A DNA stretch of 64,000 bases from Thiorhodovibrio winogradskyi (lineage in GTDB: Bacteria; Pseudomonadota; Gammaproteobacteria; Chromatiales; Chromatiaceae). The position numbers and the translations under genes are program-made. Of this stretch, positions 26,735-36,448 are shown in pieces. How positions within the stretch are numbered: position 1 is the first letter of the stretch; the number at the start of each line of letters is the position of its first letter. The DNA lies in contig NZ_CP121472.1 of NCBI RefSeq assembly GCF_036208045.1, positions 2,863,531 to 2,927,530 on the forward strand, read 5' to 3'. The notes under the pieces were generated by a model that had not been told where the DNA came from, ran no database searches, and saw nothing but the letters and a program-made list of their open reading frames with translations.

Positions 26735-27856
26735 ATGGAACAGCCCAGCTTGTATCGCGTACACCTATCAGAACCTGACGAACTTGATCAACTTGAGCAT
26801 ACCTGGTTATCAATTCAGAAAACCGTTGAAGATATTCCCTTTTTTCTAACTTGGACCTGGATTTCCTGCTGGCTTGACACCTATAAACCCCATTTTCTGC
26901 AGGTTACGGCCTATTTTCAAGAGACCCCGGTCTGTATTGGCCTGCTCACATTGTCTCATATCACACGTCGCAACCTCATCCGCTCCAGGCAACTCAGACT
27001 CCACCAAACTGGAATCCCCAGCCAGGACCAGATATGGATTGAGTACAACGACTTTCTGGCCGCCCGCACACACCGCCATGCCGCCGTAACTGCCTGCTTG
27101 CTAAAGCTTGAGACCCTGCCAGATTGGGACGAAATGATTATTTCAATGATGCCGCGTGCACGCTCCATCCAACTTGATCCATATTATCCTCATATCCGCA
27201 GACCTCTCAACTCACCAGCCTATGGCATAAGCTTACATCAATTCGAGCGCGATCCTGCCCGATTCCTACCCACTCTGTCAACGAATACTCGCTACCAAAT
27301 TAATAAATCCGCACGTATTTACGAACAAGCGCACGGAAGTCTTTCTCTTGAAATTGCTGACACTCAAACCATGGCCATAGACTTTTTTCATTTAGCTGGG
27401 CAACACCACAAAACACGCTGGCCCGATAGCGGCTTTAAAAATACGGAATTCGTACAATTTCACGAACGCCTCATTCGCGCAACACATGCATCCAAGCAAA
27501 CACGATTGATGCGCATCAGTGCTGGCGATCAGTTAATTGGCGTCCTATACTTTTTGCTCGACTCAAAGATAGCTTATTTCTACCTTCAAGGCCTCAATTA
27601 CGGGAAGGATCCAAAGCTAAAACCAGGTTTATTGTCACATTCCTTGGCCATACAACATTTTATTGCGCAGGGAATACGTGTTTACGATTTCATGGGTGGC
27701 CATAGCCAGTATAAGTTACAACTCGGCAGCTTTACCCAACAACTCGACATGGTGCTCATTCAACGGCCAAGAGTGGTTTTTTGGCTTGAAAATCTAGCGC
27801 GCAATTTGAAAGCCACCATCATTACTGCCTTAAAAAATTCCCATGAACAAATTTAA
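26735..27856 (+). CDS. GNAT/FemAB-like acyltransferase (BioF2/CelD type)
   Basis: Protein of 373 residues resembling the CelD/BcsL-type GNAT acyltransferases of polysaccharide loci: 'FLTWTWISCWLDTY' near the N terminus and 'LMRISAGDQLIGVLYFL', 'LLSHSLAIQHFIAQGIRVYDFMGG' in the acetyltransferase-6 region. Probable role: acylation of a glycan or its lipid precursor. It overlaps the start of the exosortase gene by 14 bp, so the two are cotranscribed. Confidence 0.78.
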   Translation: MEQPSLYRVHLSEPDELDQLEHTWLSIQKTVEDIPFFLTWTWISCWLDTYKPHFLQVTAYFQETPVCIGLLTLSHITRRNLIRSRQLRLHQTGIPSQDQIWIEYNDFLAARTHRHAAVTACLLKLETLPDWDEMIISMMPRARSIQLDPYYPHIRRPLNSPAYGISLHQFERDPARFLPTLSTNTRYQINKSARIYEQAHGSLSLEIADTQTMAIDFFHLAGQHHKTRWPDSGFKNTEFVQFHERLIRATHASKQTRLMRISAGDQLIGVLYFLLDSKIAYFYLQGLNYGKDPKLKPGLLSHSLAIQHFIAQGIRVYDFMGGHSQYKLQLGSFTQQLDMVLIQRPRVVFWLENLARNLKATIITALKNSHEQI

Positions 27857-29339
27857 TAATACATGGCTCTTAATGGGGCTGATACTCCTAATACCCGCGG
27901 TTTTCCCCGACACCACATGGTCCATGGTCAAAGTTTGGGCCGTCAACGAAACCTTTACTCATGGGTTTCTCGTTTTCCCGATTTCTTTATGGTTGATCTG
28001 GCAAGATCGGACACAGATAAATCAAATAACGCTGACTTCAAATCCATTGGCACTGGTATTGGCGATTCCTGTGCTAGCAATATGGACACTCGGCGCACTT
28101 GTGGACATCAAAGTCGTCCAACAACTAGCCCTGATCACCCTGATTCCGCTCACTGTCTGGACCTTGCTGGGATGGAATATTCTGCGTGCGGTCTTGTTTC
28201 CTCTCTGCTATTTACTGTTCGCTGTCCCACTGGGGCAGGAACTCATTCCCCCATTAATGGACTTTACCGCCGATTTTACAGTTGCCTTGATCAGGCTATC
28301 TGGTGTTCCTGTCTATCAAGATGGGCTTTATTTCACTTTACCTTCCGGTAACTGGTCGGTGGTTGAAGAGTGTAGTGGCGTACGCTATCTCATTGCCTCT
28401 CTCGCTCTGGGTACCATTTACGCCTACATGGTTTATCAAAAACTCTATAAAAGGATTATCTTTTTTCTCTTTGCCTGCGCGATCCCTATTCTTGCCAACG
28501 GCTTGCGTGCCTACATGATCGTAATGATTGGACACTTTAGCGGCATGAAATATGCCGTCGGCGCGGATCATCTGCTCTATGGATGGGTCTTTTTCGGTAT
28601 CGTGATTTTTCTGATGTTCTATATCGGTGGAATTTGGCGAGACCCGCAACCAGAACTCCCAGTGTCTAACGGCAAGCCTCTTTCCAACTCCCCCACTAGC
28701 CTGCCAAAAAATGCCTTGGTTCCAGTGATCATGCTAGCCACGCTGCTCACTGTAACCAAGTTGTTTACCGCGTACCTCATGGACCCCCCTGCTGACGAGT
28801 TCAAGCCCGCTTATGTCGAAGTCGTGGACCAATTCGGGGACTGGCACAAGCGAGATAGCCTTGGGTTTGACTGGGCGCCTATTTTTAACAATCCAGACAG
28901 ACATTTGAACCAAGGCTACGAACATGACAACGGCAAGGAGACATTGCGGCTTGATATTGGTTACTTCCGCTATCAGCGCGATGGTGCCGAAGCCGTTTCC
29001 TCTCTTAACCGACTGTCAGATCCTTATGGAGGCGATTGGAAAATTATCGCGAGCAGAACAAGCCATGATGGAAACCATCAAGTTCAGGAAACTGAAATTC
29101 AAAAAGGGGGCCAAAAGATATTGGTCTGGAGTTGGTACCGAGTAGGTGATCAAGCAGTCGCCAATTCCACTGAGGCAAAACTTCGGCAATTAGCTAACAA
29201 ATTTCTCAGCCAGCGAGATGACGCATCCATGATAACCCTTGCTACAGAAATTAGAGACGAGGTTGCTACCGCAAGAGCCAGACTTAATCAATTCAAGCTC
29301 CTTCTGGACCAAGACGTATTCTTGGCTCCAACTCATTAA
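27843..29339 (+). CDS. xrtA: Exosortase A fused to EpsI domain
   Basis: Polytopic membrane cysteine protease/transpeptidase, 498 residues. The exosortase catalytic triad is visible: Cys177 (EECSGVRY), Arg222 (ANGLRAY) and His243 (GADHLLYGW). After about residue 300 comes an EpsI-type soluble domain ('FGDWHKRDSL', 'IGYFRYQRDGAEAVSSLNR', 'VWSWYRVGDQAV'). Exosortase A processes PEP-CTERM proteins for anchoring in the EPS matrix; none of the substrates is recognisable in this window. Fusion of XrtA and EpsI is common in this family. Confidence 0.92.
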   Translation: MNKFNNTWLLMGLILLIPAVFPDTTWSMVKVWAVNETFTHGFLVFPISLWLIWQDRTQINQITLTSNPLALVLAIPVLAIWTLGALVDIKVVQQLALITLIPLTVWTLLGWNILRAVLFPLCYLLFAVPLGQELIPPLMDFTADFTVALIRLSGVPVYQDGLYFTLPSGNWSVVEECSGVRYLIASLALGTIYAYMVYQKLYKRIIFFLFACAIPILANGLRAYMIVMIGHFSGMKYAVGADHLLYGWVFFGIVIFLMFYIGGIWRDPQPELPVSNGKPLSNSPTSLPKNALVPVIMLATLLTVTKLFTAYLMDPPADEFKPAYVEVVDQFGDWHKRDSLGFDWAPIFNNPDRHLNQGYEHDNGKETLRLDIGYFRYQRDGAEAVSSLNRLSDPYGGDWKIIASRTSHDGNHQVQETEIQKGGQKILVWSWYRVGDQAVANSTEAKLRQLANKFLSQRDDASMITLATEIRDEVATARARLNQFKLLLDQDVFLAPTH

Positions 29340-29389
29340 TCGTCCCATCGCCTTTAACTCGCAGAACACTTAACGCGGAAAATTTTAGC

Positions 29390-31273
29390 ATGTGCGGAAT
29401 CGCAGGCTTCACCCGATTTCATTGTGACCTTGGCGACGAAACTACCTTGGAACGCATGGGAGAAGCGATCAGGCACCGTGGACCCGATGCTCAGGGAAGT
29501 TACCTTCAGGGGCCCATTGCATTACATCACCGCAGGCTGTCAATCATTGACCTCTCCGCGGCAGGCAACCAGCCGATGCATTCCCACTGTAGTCGTTACA
29601 CTATTGTCTTTAATGGCGAGATCTACAACTTTCTTGAGTTACGAGAAGCTCTAGCCAACACAGGCTACCCATTTCGCACCCATACGGATACGGAAGTGAT
29701 CCTCGCACTCTACGCCCGCAAGGGGCGCGATTGTCTTGCTGATCTCAACGGCATGTTCGCGTTCGCACTCTGGGACCAGGAGGCGGAGACCTTATTCCTG
29801 GCGCGCGACCGCATCGGCAAGAAACCACTCTACTACAGTAGCATCAACGGCGACATCGCCTTTGCCTCCGAACTCAAGGCCTTGCTCGCCGCAGGCTTGG
29901 TTCAACGCGAGATCCGAATCGACGCGCTGCGTGATTATTTTTCCTACCAATATATTCCAGACCCAAAAACTATCTTCGAAGGAGTCTTCAAGCTCGAGCC
30001 CGGTCACTGGCTGGAAATCACTGCCGGTGGCCAACGCAAAGCACAGTACTGGGATCTTTCCTTCCTGGCCAACGCCACTGAAGAAGACCAGGCAACCAAG
30101 CTGTTGGGCAAGCATATCCAAAAAGCCACGCGCCGACGCATGGTCGCTGACGTACCCCTCGGCGCGTTCCTATCCGGCGGTGTTGACTCCAGTGGCATCG
30201 TCGCCACCATGTCCCAGCTCAGCGAGCATCCCGTCACGACCTGCTCCATCGGCTTCGATGAAAAACGCTTTAATGAGACAGAATTTGCGCGTATTGTCGC
30301 CGAAAAATACGCGACCAATCACCACGAGTACGTGGTAAAGGAGCGTGTCGCTGAGAACCTGCTCGAGATCGCACGCTATTTCGATGAACCCTTTGCTGAT
30401 CCTTCCCTGGTACCCACCTACTTTGTCTCAAAGCTCGCCAGGCAGCAGGTGACTGTCGCCCTAGCCGGCGACGGCGGCGATGAAGTCTTCGCCGGCTATG
30501 AAAAATACGCCATCGATGCGATCGAAAACCGCTGGCGCGAGCGCGTACCGGCATTCATCCGCCACAATCTACTGCACCCAATCGCCACACTACTGCACCG
30601 CTCACCCTTCGGACTCCTGCGGCGCGCAGGCACGCTTCTGTCGGCTTTAGCCACGGAAGCAGCCATGGGGTTTTACCTCTCCAACGCGCAAATCACCGAT
30701 GCGCAGTGGCAGCGCATCGCAAGCGAGGACACTCAAGAACGCCTTTCCGACTACCACCCGAGTGCCATCGTCCTCGACACCTACCGGCGCTGCGATGGCA
30801 CAGACCACCTCTCACGCATTCTCTACACCGACATCAAAACCTTCCTGCCGGGCGACATTCTAGTCAAGGTCGATCGCATGAGCATGGCACACGCTTTGGA
30901 AGTGCGCGCGCCACTGCTGGACTATGAGCTGGTGGAATTTGCCGCGCATCTGCCGTCAGCCCTGAAGTTTCGCGACGGTGAGAAAAAGCGCATTCTCAAA
31001 GCCGTCTTTAAGCCATCCCTACCCAACGCCATTCTAGACCGACGCAAGATGGGCTTCTCCCCGCCACTGGCAGACTGGTTTCGCGACGAATTGCGCAACC
31101 TCGCGGAGGAAAAGCTCCTCAAGGCCAAGGACGGTCTCCCAGGCTACTTCAAGGTTGAGCGTATCAGGGAGCTATGGACCCAGCACCAGGCCCGCACCCA
31201 TGACCACGGTGCTGTCCTTTGGAGTCTGCTCATGTTCCAGCTATGGTGGCAGGAGTACATGAGCGACGCCTGA
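29390..31273 (+). CDS. XrtA/PEP-CTERM-associated amidotransferase (asparagine synthetase-like)
   Basis: Protein of 627 residues with a class-II glutamine amidotransferase domain (nucleophile Cys2 in MCGIAGF, 'AIRHRGPDAQG') and an asparagine-synthase domain with PP-loop SGGVDSS starting near residue 262. Matches the 'exosortase A system-associated amidotransferase 1' type. It presumably amidates a sugar acid or another EPS precursor using glutamine and ATP. It lies 50 bp after xrtA and in the same direction. Confidence 0.9.
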   Translation: MCGIAGFTRFHCDLGDETTLERMGEAIRHRGPDAQGSYLQGPIALHHRRLSIIDLSAAGNQPMHSHCSRYTIVFNGEIYNFLELREALANTGYPFRTHTDTEVILALYARKGRDCLADLNGMFAFALWDQEAETLFLARDRIGKKPLYYSSINGDIAFASELKALLAAGLVQREIRIDALRDYFSYQYIPDPKTIFEGVFKLEPGHWLEITAGGQRKAQYWDLSFLANATEEDQATKLLGKHIQKATRRRMVADVPLGAFLSGGVDSSGIVATMSQLSEHPVTTCSIGFDEKRFNETEFARIVAEKYATNHHEYVVKERVAENLLEIARYFDEPFADPSLVPTYFVSKLARQQVTVALAGDGGDEVFAGYEKYAIDAIENRWRERVPAFIRHNLLHPIATLLHRSPFGLLRRAGTLLSALATEAAMGFYLSNAQITDAQWQRIASEDTQERLSDYHPSAIVLDTYRRCDGTDHLSRILYTDIKTFLPGDILVKVDRMSMAHALEVRAPLLDYELVEFAAHLPSALKFRDGEKKRILKAVFKPSLPNAILDRRKMGFSPPLADWFRDELRNLAEEKLLKAKDGLPGYFKVERIRELWTQHQARTHDHGAVLWSLLMFQLWWQEYMSDA

Positions 31274-31350
31274 TGACCAAACCACGCCACGTTTCTCGCC
31301 TCAATCCAATTCCAAAATCATCGACTTATCCTCCCACATTACGAATCGGC

Positions 31351-31413
31351 TTAATATTCATTGACAGCCTCCACATCGATCATGTCGTAACGCGCATGCG
31401 TCCCGACAAACTT
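31351..31413 (-). pseudogene. HigB-like toxin C-terminal remnant
   Basis: On the minus strand the 63 nt read 'KFVGTHARYDMIDVEAVNEY' then stop, close to the 'FVGTHAEYDKID' end of HigB/RelE-type toxins. No upstream part of the toxin remains. It lies in the gap between the amidotransferase and the FemAB gene and argues that the early part of the latter's open frame is not coding. Confidence 0.5.
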
Positions 31414-31491
31414 TGCTCCAGCATTGACCGCACATCAAGTATCGTCATAAGCTCACCCTTAAGATATTTCCTCCAGGATTTTTTCAAACCC

Positions 31492-32622
31492 ATGTCCGCG
31501 CCGGTCACCGCCACCCTCCTCGCAACCGGATCCGACGGGATGTCTACCCTGCGACCCGCAACGGCTGCAGATGCCGAGCGCTGGGATGTCTATGTCATCG
31601 ACCACCCACTTGGCACGCCCTACCATCGCTGGGCCTGGAAGTTGGCGCTTGAAGACGGGTACGGCCTTACCACAGCGTACTCTCTTGCGGAACACCCCCA
31701 GCACGGCATCATCGGCATTCACCCAGCCGCACGATTGCCGCATCCATTGGGTCGTGGCCAATTATGTGCCTTGCCCTACTGTGATCGCGGCGAACCCTTG
31801 GCTAATGACACTGACATCGCCATCGCGCTCACCACCCGATTGCTGGAGGACGAATCTGGCCCACTCGAAGTGCGCGCGACGCAAGGCAATGACACAGCAC
31901 TTGACGACCACGCGATTGAGAACCTAAGCCCGGGGCAAAAAGTCCGTCTACTACTGGACTTGCCGCATCGTGCGGAAGACCTCTTTGCCGGCTTCAAAAG
32001 CAAACACCGTAGCCAGATCAATAAGGCCCGCAAAAACGGCCTCACCGCAAGCGTGGGTAGCTCGATTGAGCGCATTCAAGCCTTCTACCCGGTATTTGCG
32101 CGCAATATGCGCGATCTTGGCTCCCCCACCCATAGCCGACGCTGGTTCGCTGCCATCGCCCGCCACTATGGCAACGACTGTCTGATTGGGCTTGTGCAGC
32201 ATAATGACATCATCATCGGTGGTGGCATAGTGCTCCTCGCTGGCCAGCGTGCGGCCATCCCCTGGGCATCAACACTGAGAGACTACAACCACCTGGCACC
32301 CAACATGCTGCTTTACTGGGCACTCCTAGAGGCGGTGATTGAACGCGGCGTCCAGCATTTCGATTTTGGTCGCTCCGGGTTCGGCGAGGGTACTTATCGC
32401 TTCAAAACCCAATGGGGCGCGCGTCCCGTCCCCCTCGCATGGAGCAAGGTCGTCCGATCCGCGCAAGGCATCGAAAGGCTAAGTGCGCTTGATCCGCAGC
32501 CAGTGCAAACCCGCACGGCGGGAGCTTTGCTGCGACGAAGCGCCGAGACGGTCTGGCGCTCTCTGCCCGTTCCGCTTACCATCGCCCTTGGGGCGCGTAT
32601 TCGGCCTTGGATTAGTCTTTAG
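31492..32622 (+). CDS. FemAB family XrtA/PEP-CTERM-associated protein
   Basis: Protein of 376 residues from ATG 31492. GNAT-fold FemAB-like features: 'HPLGTPYHRWAWKLALEDGYG', 'FKSKHRSQINKARKNGL', 'LLYWALLEAVIERGVQHFDFGRS', 'FKTQWGARPVPL'. It fits the FemAB-related exosortase-associated family (TIGR03019). Probable role: transfer of an amino acid or acyl group onto the EPS or a matrix protein. The frame is open to 31219 and an ATG at 31273 overlaps the previous stop, but that stretch contains the HigB remnant; ATG 31540 is another option. Confidence 0.85.
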   Translation: MSAPVTATLLATGSDGMSTLRPATAADAERWDVYVIDHPLGTPYHRWAWKLALEDGYGLTTAYSLAEHPQHGIIGIHPAARLPHPLGRGQLCALPYCDRGEPLANDTDIAIALTTRLLEDESGPLEVRATQGNDTALDDHAIENLSPGQKVRLLLDLPHRAEDLFAGFKSKHRSQINKARKNGLTASVGSSIERIQAFYPVFARNMRDLGSPTHSRRWFAAIARHYGNDCLIGLVQHNDIIIGGGIVLLAGQRAAIPWASTLRDYNHLAPNMLLYWALLEAVIERGVQHFDFGRSGFGEGTYRFKTQWGARPVPLAWSKVVRSAQGIERLSALDPQPVQTRTAGALLRRSAETVWRSLPVPLTIALGARIRPWISL

Positions 32623-32951
32623 TTTCAAAGAAATCAAGACGACGAGAGAAACCCATGACGAGCATCGCGGAACTCATTCACGAAGAGGAAAAAACTGGGT
32701 TTTGAGACTTCAGCCATAAAGAATGTCCTGCTTCTGCCCCTGAGGTATATTGATCAGCCCTTTTAAGGTGCAAAAAACATTTAAGATCAAATATTTGCAA
32801 GATCAGGTGATCCTGGCAATCCTCGAACCCAGCGATTTCGCGAAACCACTTTGAAGCAAAATCAAGGGATTGCAAGCGGACATATTTTGCCGCCTTAAAA
32901 GGACTGCCCCATCAATACTGACCGCCGAACCCAAGCTGACCGACCCTCGCC
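32623..32951. other. Intergenic region with remnant sequence
   Basis: No gene is supported. A 16-codon frame at 32655-32705 with a plausible AGAGAAA upstream could be the truncated start of a lost gene. TTGATCAGCCCTTTTAAGGT and the following GCAAAAAAC (32750-32778) recur as an inverted copy at 50571-50602, suggesting the end of a lost insertion sequence. Confidence 0.4.
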
Positions 32952-33914
32952 GTGACCAAGACCAACGATCTGCTTGATCCGAAAAACGACTATGTCTTCT
33001 TCCGCATCTTCTCCGAAGACCCGGAACTGCTGATCGATCTGATCAACGCCGTGCGCGCAGACCAGCCACCAATCACCGAGATCACCCTCCTTGATGCCCG
33101 CCTGACGCCAGAGCGCATCCAGGGCAAGCGCCTGGTTCTCGACCTCAGAGGCATCGACGAACAGGGGCGACGCTATAATATCGAGATCCAGGTGCGCCGC
33201 TTCCCGTTCTGGGCCAGTCGCGCCATGATGTATCTCGCGCGCCTCTACAGCGAGCAACTAGACGCCGGCAACGACTATCAGGAAGCCCAGCCGGTCATCG
33301 GCATTCACCTGCTCGACTTCGACCTCTTCCAAGAGGAGCCCGGCGACCAAGACAATGCCCTCTGGCGCTTCGACACCTACGACCACCAGAATGCCCGCAG
33401 TCTCGGGCACATCATGGAGCTGAACATTGTCGAACTACGCAAAGCCGACCGGCTCGGCCAACTGCCAGAGCGTCTCTCCGCCTGGATCGCCTATTTCGAA
33501 CATTGGAACGAGGACGATGTGATGAACAACCTAGCCCATCCCCCCATCCAGAAAGCCCGAGCCAAGCTGCGCGCCATGAGCGCCGATGAAGAAGAACGCT
33601 ATTGGGCGGAATCGCGCGCCAGGGCATTGAGCGATGAGGTCACGATGCTAAATGCGGCGCGCAGGGAAGGACGCGAGGAAGGTCGAGAGCAAGGACGCGA
33701 GGAAGGTCGAGAGCAAGGCGCTATCGCAAGCACCCGCCGCACGCTGCTGCGCCTGACTCACCGTCGCTTCGGCGAGGCAGCGGCGGAACACGCCAGAGCG
33801 CTATTGGAAACCATCACTGCTGCGGATCGGCTTGAGGAGTTGGCAGACGAATTCATCCTCTGCGCCGACACGGACGCTTGGTTAGCCGCCTTACGCACCG
33901 CCGCCAAGCAGTGA
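32952..33914 (+). CDS. Rpn-family PD-(D/E)XK nuclease/transposase-like protein
   Basis: Protein of 320 residues: 'NDLLDPKNDYVFFRIFSEDP' at the N terminus, 'YNIEIQVRRFPFWASRAMMYLARLY' carrying the nuclease core, 'ELRKADRLGQLPERL' in the middle. The charged repeat REGREEGREQGREEGREQG (about residues 236-256) comes from a 24-bp tandem duplication near 33668-33716. The C terminus differs from the copy at 9623-10582. Full length, so probably functional. Confidence 0.87.
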   Translation: MTKTNDLLDPKNDYVFFRIFSEDPELLIDLINAVRADQPPITEITLLDARLTPERIQGKRLVLDLRGIDEQGRRYNIEIQVRRFPFWASRAMMYLARLYSEQLDAGNDYQEAQPVIGIHLLDFDLFQEEPGDQDNALWRFDTYDHQNARSLGHIMELNIVELRKADRLGQLPERLSAWIAYFEHWNEDDVMNNLAHPPIQKARAKLRAMSADEEERYWAESRARALSDEVTMLNAARREGREEGREQGREEGREQGAIASTRRTLLRLTHRRFGEAAAEHARALLETITAADRLEELADEFILCADTDAWLAALRTAAKQ

Positions 33915-33997
33915 TCCATCTGCCTTTCACGCCCAATGCCCGCCCCATGGCGAAGTTTTTTGAAATACCCCCACGAATACCGGCCACATGAATCACA

Positions 33998-34291
33998 ATG
34001 CAAACAACAAAAATACAGCAAATCGTCTTCAACGCCATCGAGATGGTCAACAATCTGAGACAGGATAACGAGCAGATTCCAGTGGCCGCCTCCACCGAGC
34101 TTTTTGGCCCCGGCGGTTACCTCGATTCCATGGGGCTGGTGGGACTGCTGCTCGACATCGAGGAATCCCTGGAGAATGAAGGCCACCAAGTCTCCCTCAG
34201 CGATGACCGCGCCATGTCGCAGCGCAACAGCCCATTCCAGAACGTGCAAAGCCTGGTGAGCTACATCGAAGGTCTGCTGCCCAAGGACTAA
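33998..34291 (+). CDS. Acyl carrier protein-like
   Basis: Protein of 97 residues with ACP helical spacing and a DSMG motif carrying the probable phosphopantetheine-attachment serine ('GGYLDSMGLVGLLLDIEESL'). It begins a three-gene set with an SDR reductase and an AMP-forming ligase. AAGGA within its last codons serves the next gene. The likely role is to carry an acyl group activated by the ligase. A copy of its 3' end recurs in the chimeric fragment at 37918-38036. Confidence 0.82.
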   Translation: MQTTKIQQIVFNAIEMVNNLRQDNEQIPVAASTELFGPGGYLDSMGLVGLLLDIEESLENEGHQVSLSDDRAMSQRNSPFQNVQSLVSYIEGLLPKD

Positions 34292-34294
34292 GGC

Positions 34295-34999
34295 ATGGGC
34301 GCGAGAACCATTCTCATCACCGGCACCAGCCGGGGCCTCGGCCAAGCGTTGAGCGAGCATTTCCTCGCCCAGGGCGACACTGTCATTGGCTGCGCGCGCA
34401 GCGAAGGCGCCATTGAGCACCCCCAGTACCAGCACCACCGGGTCGACATCACCTCAGAAGCGGAGGTTACCCGCCTGTTTTCCGGTCTCAAGCGCCAGCA
34501 CAGCCACCTCGATGCCCTGATCAACAACGCCGGCATCGCCAGCATGAACGCATTCGCGCTAACCCCCGCGAGCACTGCGGCACGGATTCTCAACACCAAT
34601 ATCCTGGGCACCTTTTTGTTCTGCCAAAAAGCGCTGCGCCTGCTGAAGAAATCCCAGAACCCTAGAATCGTCAACTTCTCTACCATCGCCGTCCCGCTCA
34701 AGCTTGAGGGCGAATCCATCTACGCCGCAAGCAAAAGCGCCATCGAGACCCTAACCCAGGTTCTCAGCAAGGAATACGCGCCCTTCGGCATCACCTGCAA
34801 TGCCATCGGGCCATCACCCATCGACACGGCACTGATTCGCAATGTACCCAAGGCAAAAATCGATGCACTGCTCCAGCAGCAAAGCGTCAAACAAATGGCC
34901 ACAGCCGCTGATGTCATCCATGTGATTGAATTTTTCCTCAGCCCCAACAGCCGCCAGATCACTGGGCAAAAGCTCTACCTGGGAGGGTTCTGCGCATGA
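34295..34999 (+). CDS. SDR-family NAD(P)-dependent oxidoreductase (FabG-like)
   Basis: Protein of 234 residues with the classical SDR pattern: 'ILITGTSRGLGQAL' (TGxxxGxG), 'ALINNAGIAS' (NNAG), catalytic 'YAASKSA' (Tyr and Lys). Likely reduces a 3-ketoacyl or keto group on the ACP-bound substrate. It starts 3 bp after the ACP stop and overlaps the ligase start (ATGA, 34996-34999). Confidence 0.88.
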   Translation: MGARTILITGTSRGLGQALSEHFLAQGDTVIGCARSEGAIEHPQYQHHRVDITSEAEVTRLFSGLKRQHSHLDALINNAGIASMNAFALTPASTAARILNTNILGTFLFCQKALRLLKKSQNPRIVNFSTIAVPLKLEGESIYAASKSAIETLTQVLSKEYAPFGITCNAIGPSPIDTALIRNVPKAKIDALLQQQSVKQMATAADVIHVIEFFLSPNSRQITGQKLYLGGFCA

Positions 35000-36309
35000 T
35001 CGGATTCTTTCTCGACACCATGCGGCAGGCGGGCGAGCGGGAGGCGATTGTCTTCCGCGGTCAGTCGACAAGCTATCGGGACCTGAGCCAGAAGACCGAC
35101 GAGGCCCTCGCCTGGCTGCGCCAGCAGGAGATCCCGGCCGGCGCCGTCGTATCCTTTGATGGGGATTATTCACCTGCGGCCATTGCGTTATTTTTCGCCC
35201 TGGCCGCCAATCGCGCCATCGCCGTTCCCCTGTCATCGGACTCCCATCAGCACTTTCAAGAATTTCGCGACATTGCGATGTCCGAATACGATGTTTCGAT
35301 CGTCAATGAGGGCTATGTCCTGACCCGCACCGGCCGCCATGCCGATCACCCACTCTACGATCAGCTCCGTCAGCACCAGTCCCCCGGGCTGGTGCTGTTC
35401 TCCTCCGGCTTAACAGGCAGAAGCAAGGCCATTGTCCAGAATCTCGACAAGCTGATGGCGAAATTCCACACGCCACGCAAAGCCCTGCGCATGCTCATTT
35501 TCCTGCAACTGGACCACATCGGCGGCGTCAACTCCCTGCTTTACACCTGCGCCAACCAGGGCACCCTGATCGTCGCCGATGGCCGAACGCCAGAACAGGT
35601 CTGCGCAGCAATCGAGCGCTTTCAGGTCGAACTCCTGCCGACCTCACCGACCTTTCTCAACCTGCTCATCTTGTCGCGCGCTGACGAAAGGTTCGCTCTC
35701 TCCTCCCTCAAGCTGATGACCTACGGCACTGAGCCCATGCAGGCCAGCACGCTCAAAAAGCTCAACGCGATCTTCCCGCACTGCCAGTTGCAACAAACCT
35801 ACGGCTTGTCTGAGCTCGGCATCCTCCGTTCCAAGTGGATGAAGGTTGGCGGGAAGGAATTTCACACCAAGATCGTCAACGGAACACTCTGGATCAAATC
35901 CGACTCGGCCATGCTGGGTTACATCAACGCCCCCTCCCCCTTCGATGCCGAAGGCTATCTCGACACTGGCGATCTGGTCGAGCAAGATGGCGATTGGATT
36001 CGCATTCTCGGGCGCCAGAGCGAAATCATCAATGTCGGCGGCGCCAAGGTCTACCCCGCCGAGGTGGAAAGCCACCTGCTAGAAATGGACAATATCGAGG
36101 ACGTAGTTATTTTCGGCGAGACTCACCCGATTACCGGCAAAATCGTGATCGCGAAAGTCAAGCTCTCCCAACCCGAACCCCTCAAGGAGTTCAAAAAACG
36201 CATGCTCGCCTTTTGTCGCGACCGCATGCCAAGTTACAAGGTACCCGGCAAGGTTCTACTGACCGATCAGGCCACGCACAATGAAAGGTTCAAACGCTTG
36301 CGGCGTTAG
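34996..36309 (+). CDS. AMP-binding acyl-CoA/acyl-ACP ligase
   Basis: ANL-superfamily adenylate-forming enzyme of 437 residues, slightly short for the family. 'GLVLFSSGLTGRSKAIVQN' (P-loop), 'QQTYGLSELG' (A5-like), 'YLDTGDLVEQDGDWIRILGRQSEIINVGGAKVYPAEVE' divided over A7-A8, and a C-terminal Lys-containing 'NERFKRLRR'. It would activate a carboxylic acid as an adenylate and load it on the neighbouring ACP. The substrate is unknown. Confidence 0.87.
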   Translation: MIGFFLDTMRQAGEREAIVFRGQSTSYRDLSQKTDEALAWLRQQEIPAGAVVSFDGDYSPAAIALFFALAANRAIAVPLSSDSHQHFQEFRDIAMSEYDVSIVNEGYVLTRTGRHADHPLYDQLRQHQSPGLVLFSSGLTGRSKAIVQNLDKLMAKFHTPRKALRMLIFLQLDHIGGVNSLLYTCANQGTLIVADGRTPEQVCAAIERFQVELLPTSPTFLNLLILSRADERFALSSLKLMTYGTEPMQASTLKKLNAIFPHCQLQQTYGLSELGILRSKWMKVGGKEFHTKIVNGTLWIKSDSAMLGYINAPSPFDAEGYLDTGDLVEQDGDWIRILGRQSEIINVGGAKVYPAEVESHLLEMDNIEDVVIFGETHPITGKIVIAKVKLSQPEPLKEFKKRMLAFCRDRMPSYKVPGKVLLTDQATHNERFKRLRR

Positions 36310-36448
36310 CCTACTTGGGCAAGTTAGATAACGAATAAGGTTTCAGAAAAACCGAAATGCTAATGCAACCCGCTTACGTAACACCTCAAAAACCGGCGTT
36401 GCGATAGCATCGGTAAAATCCTTCGGCAGCAGCTTTTGCAACGCAACA

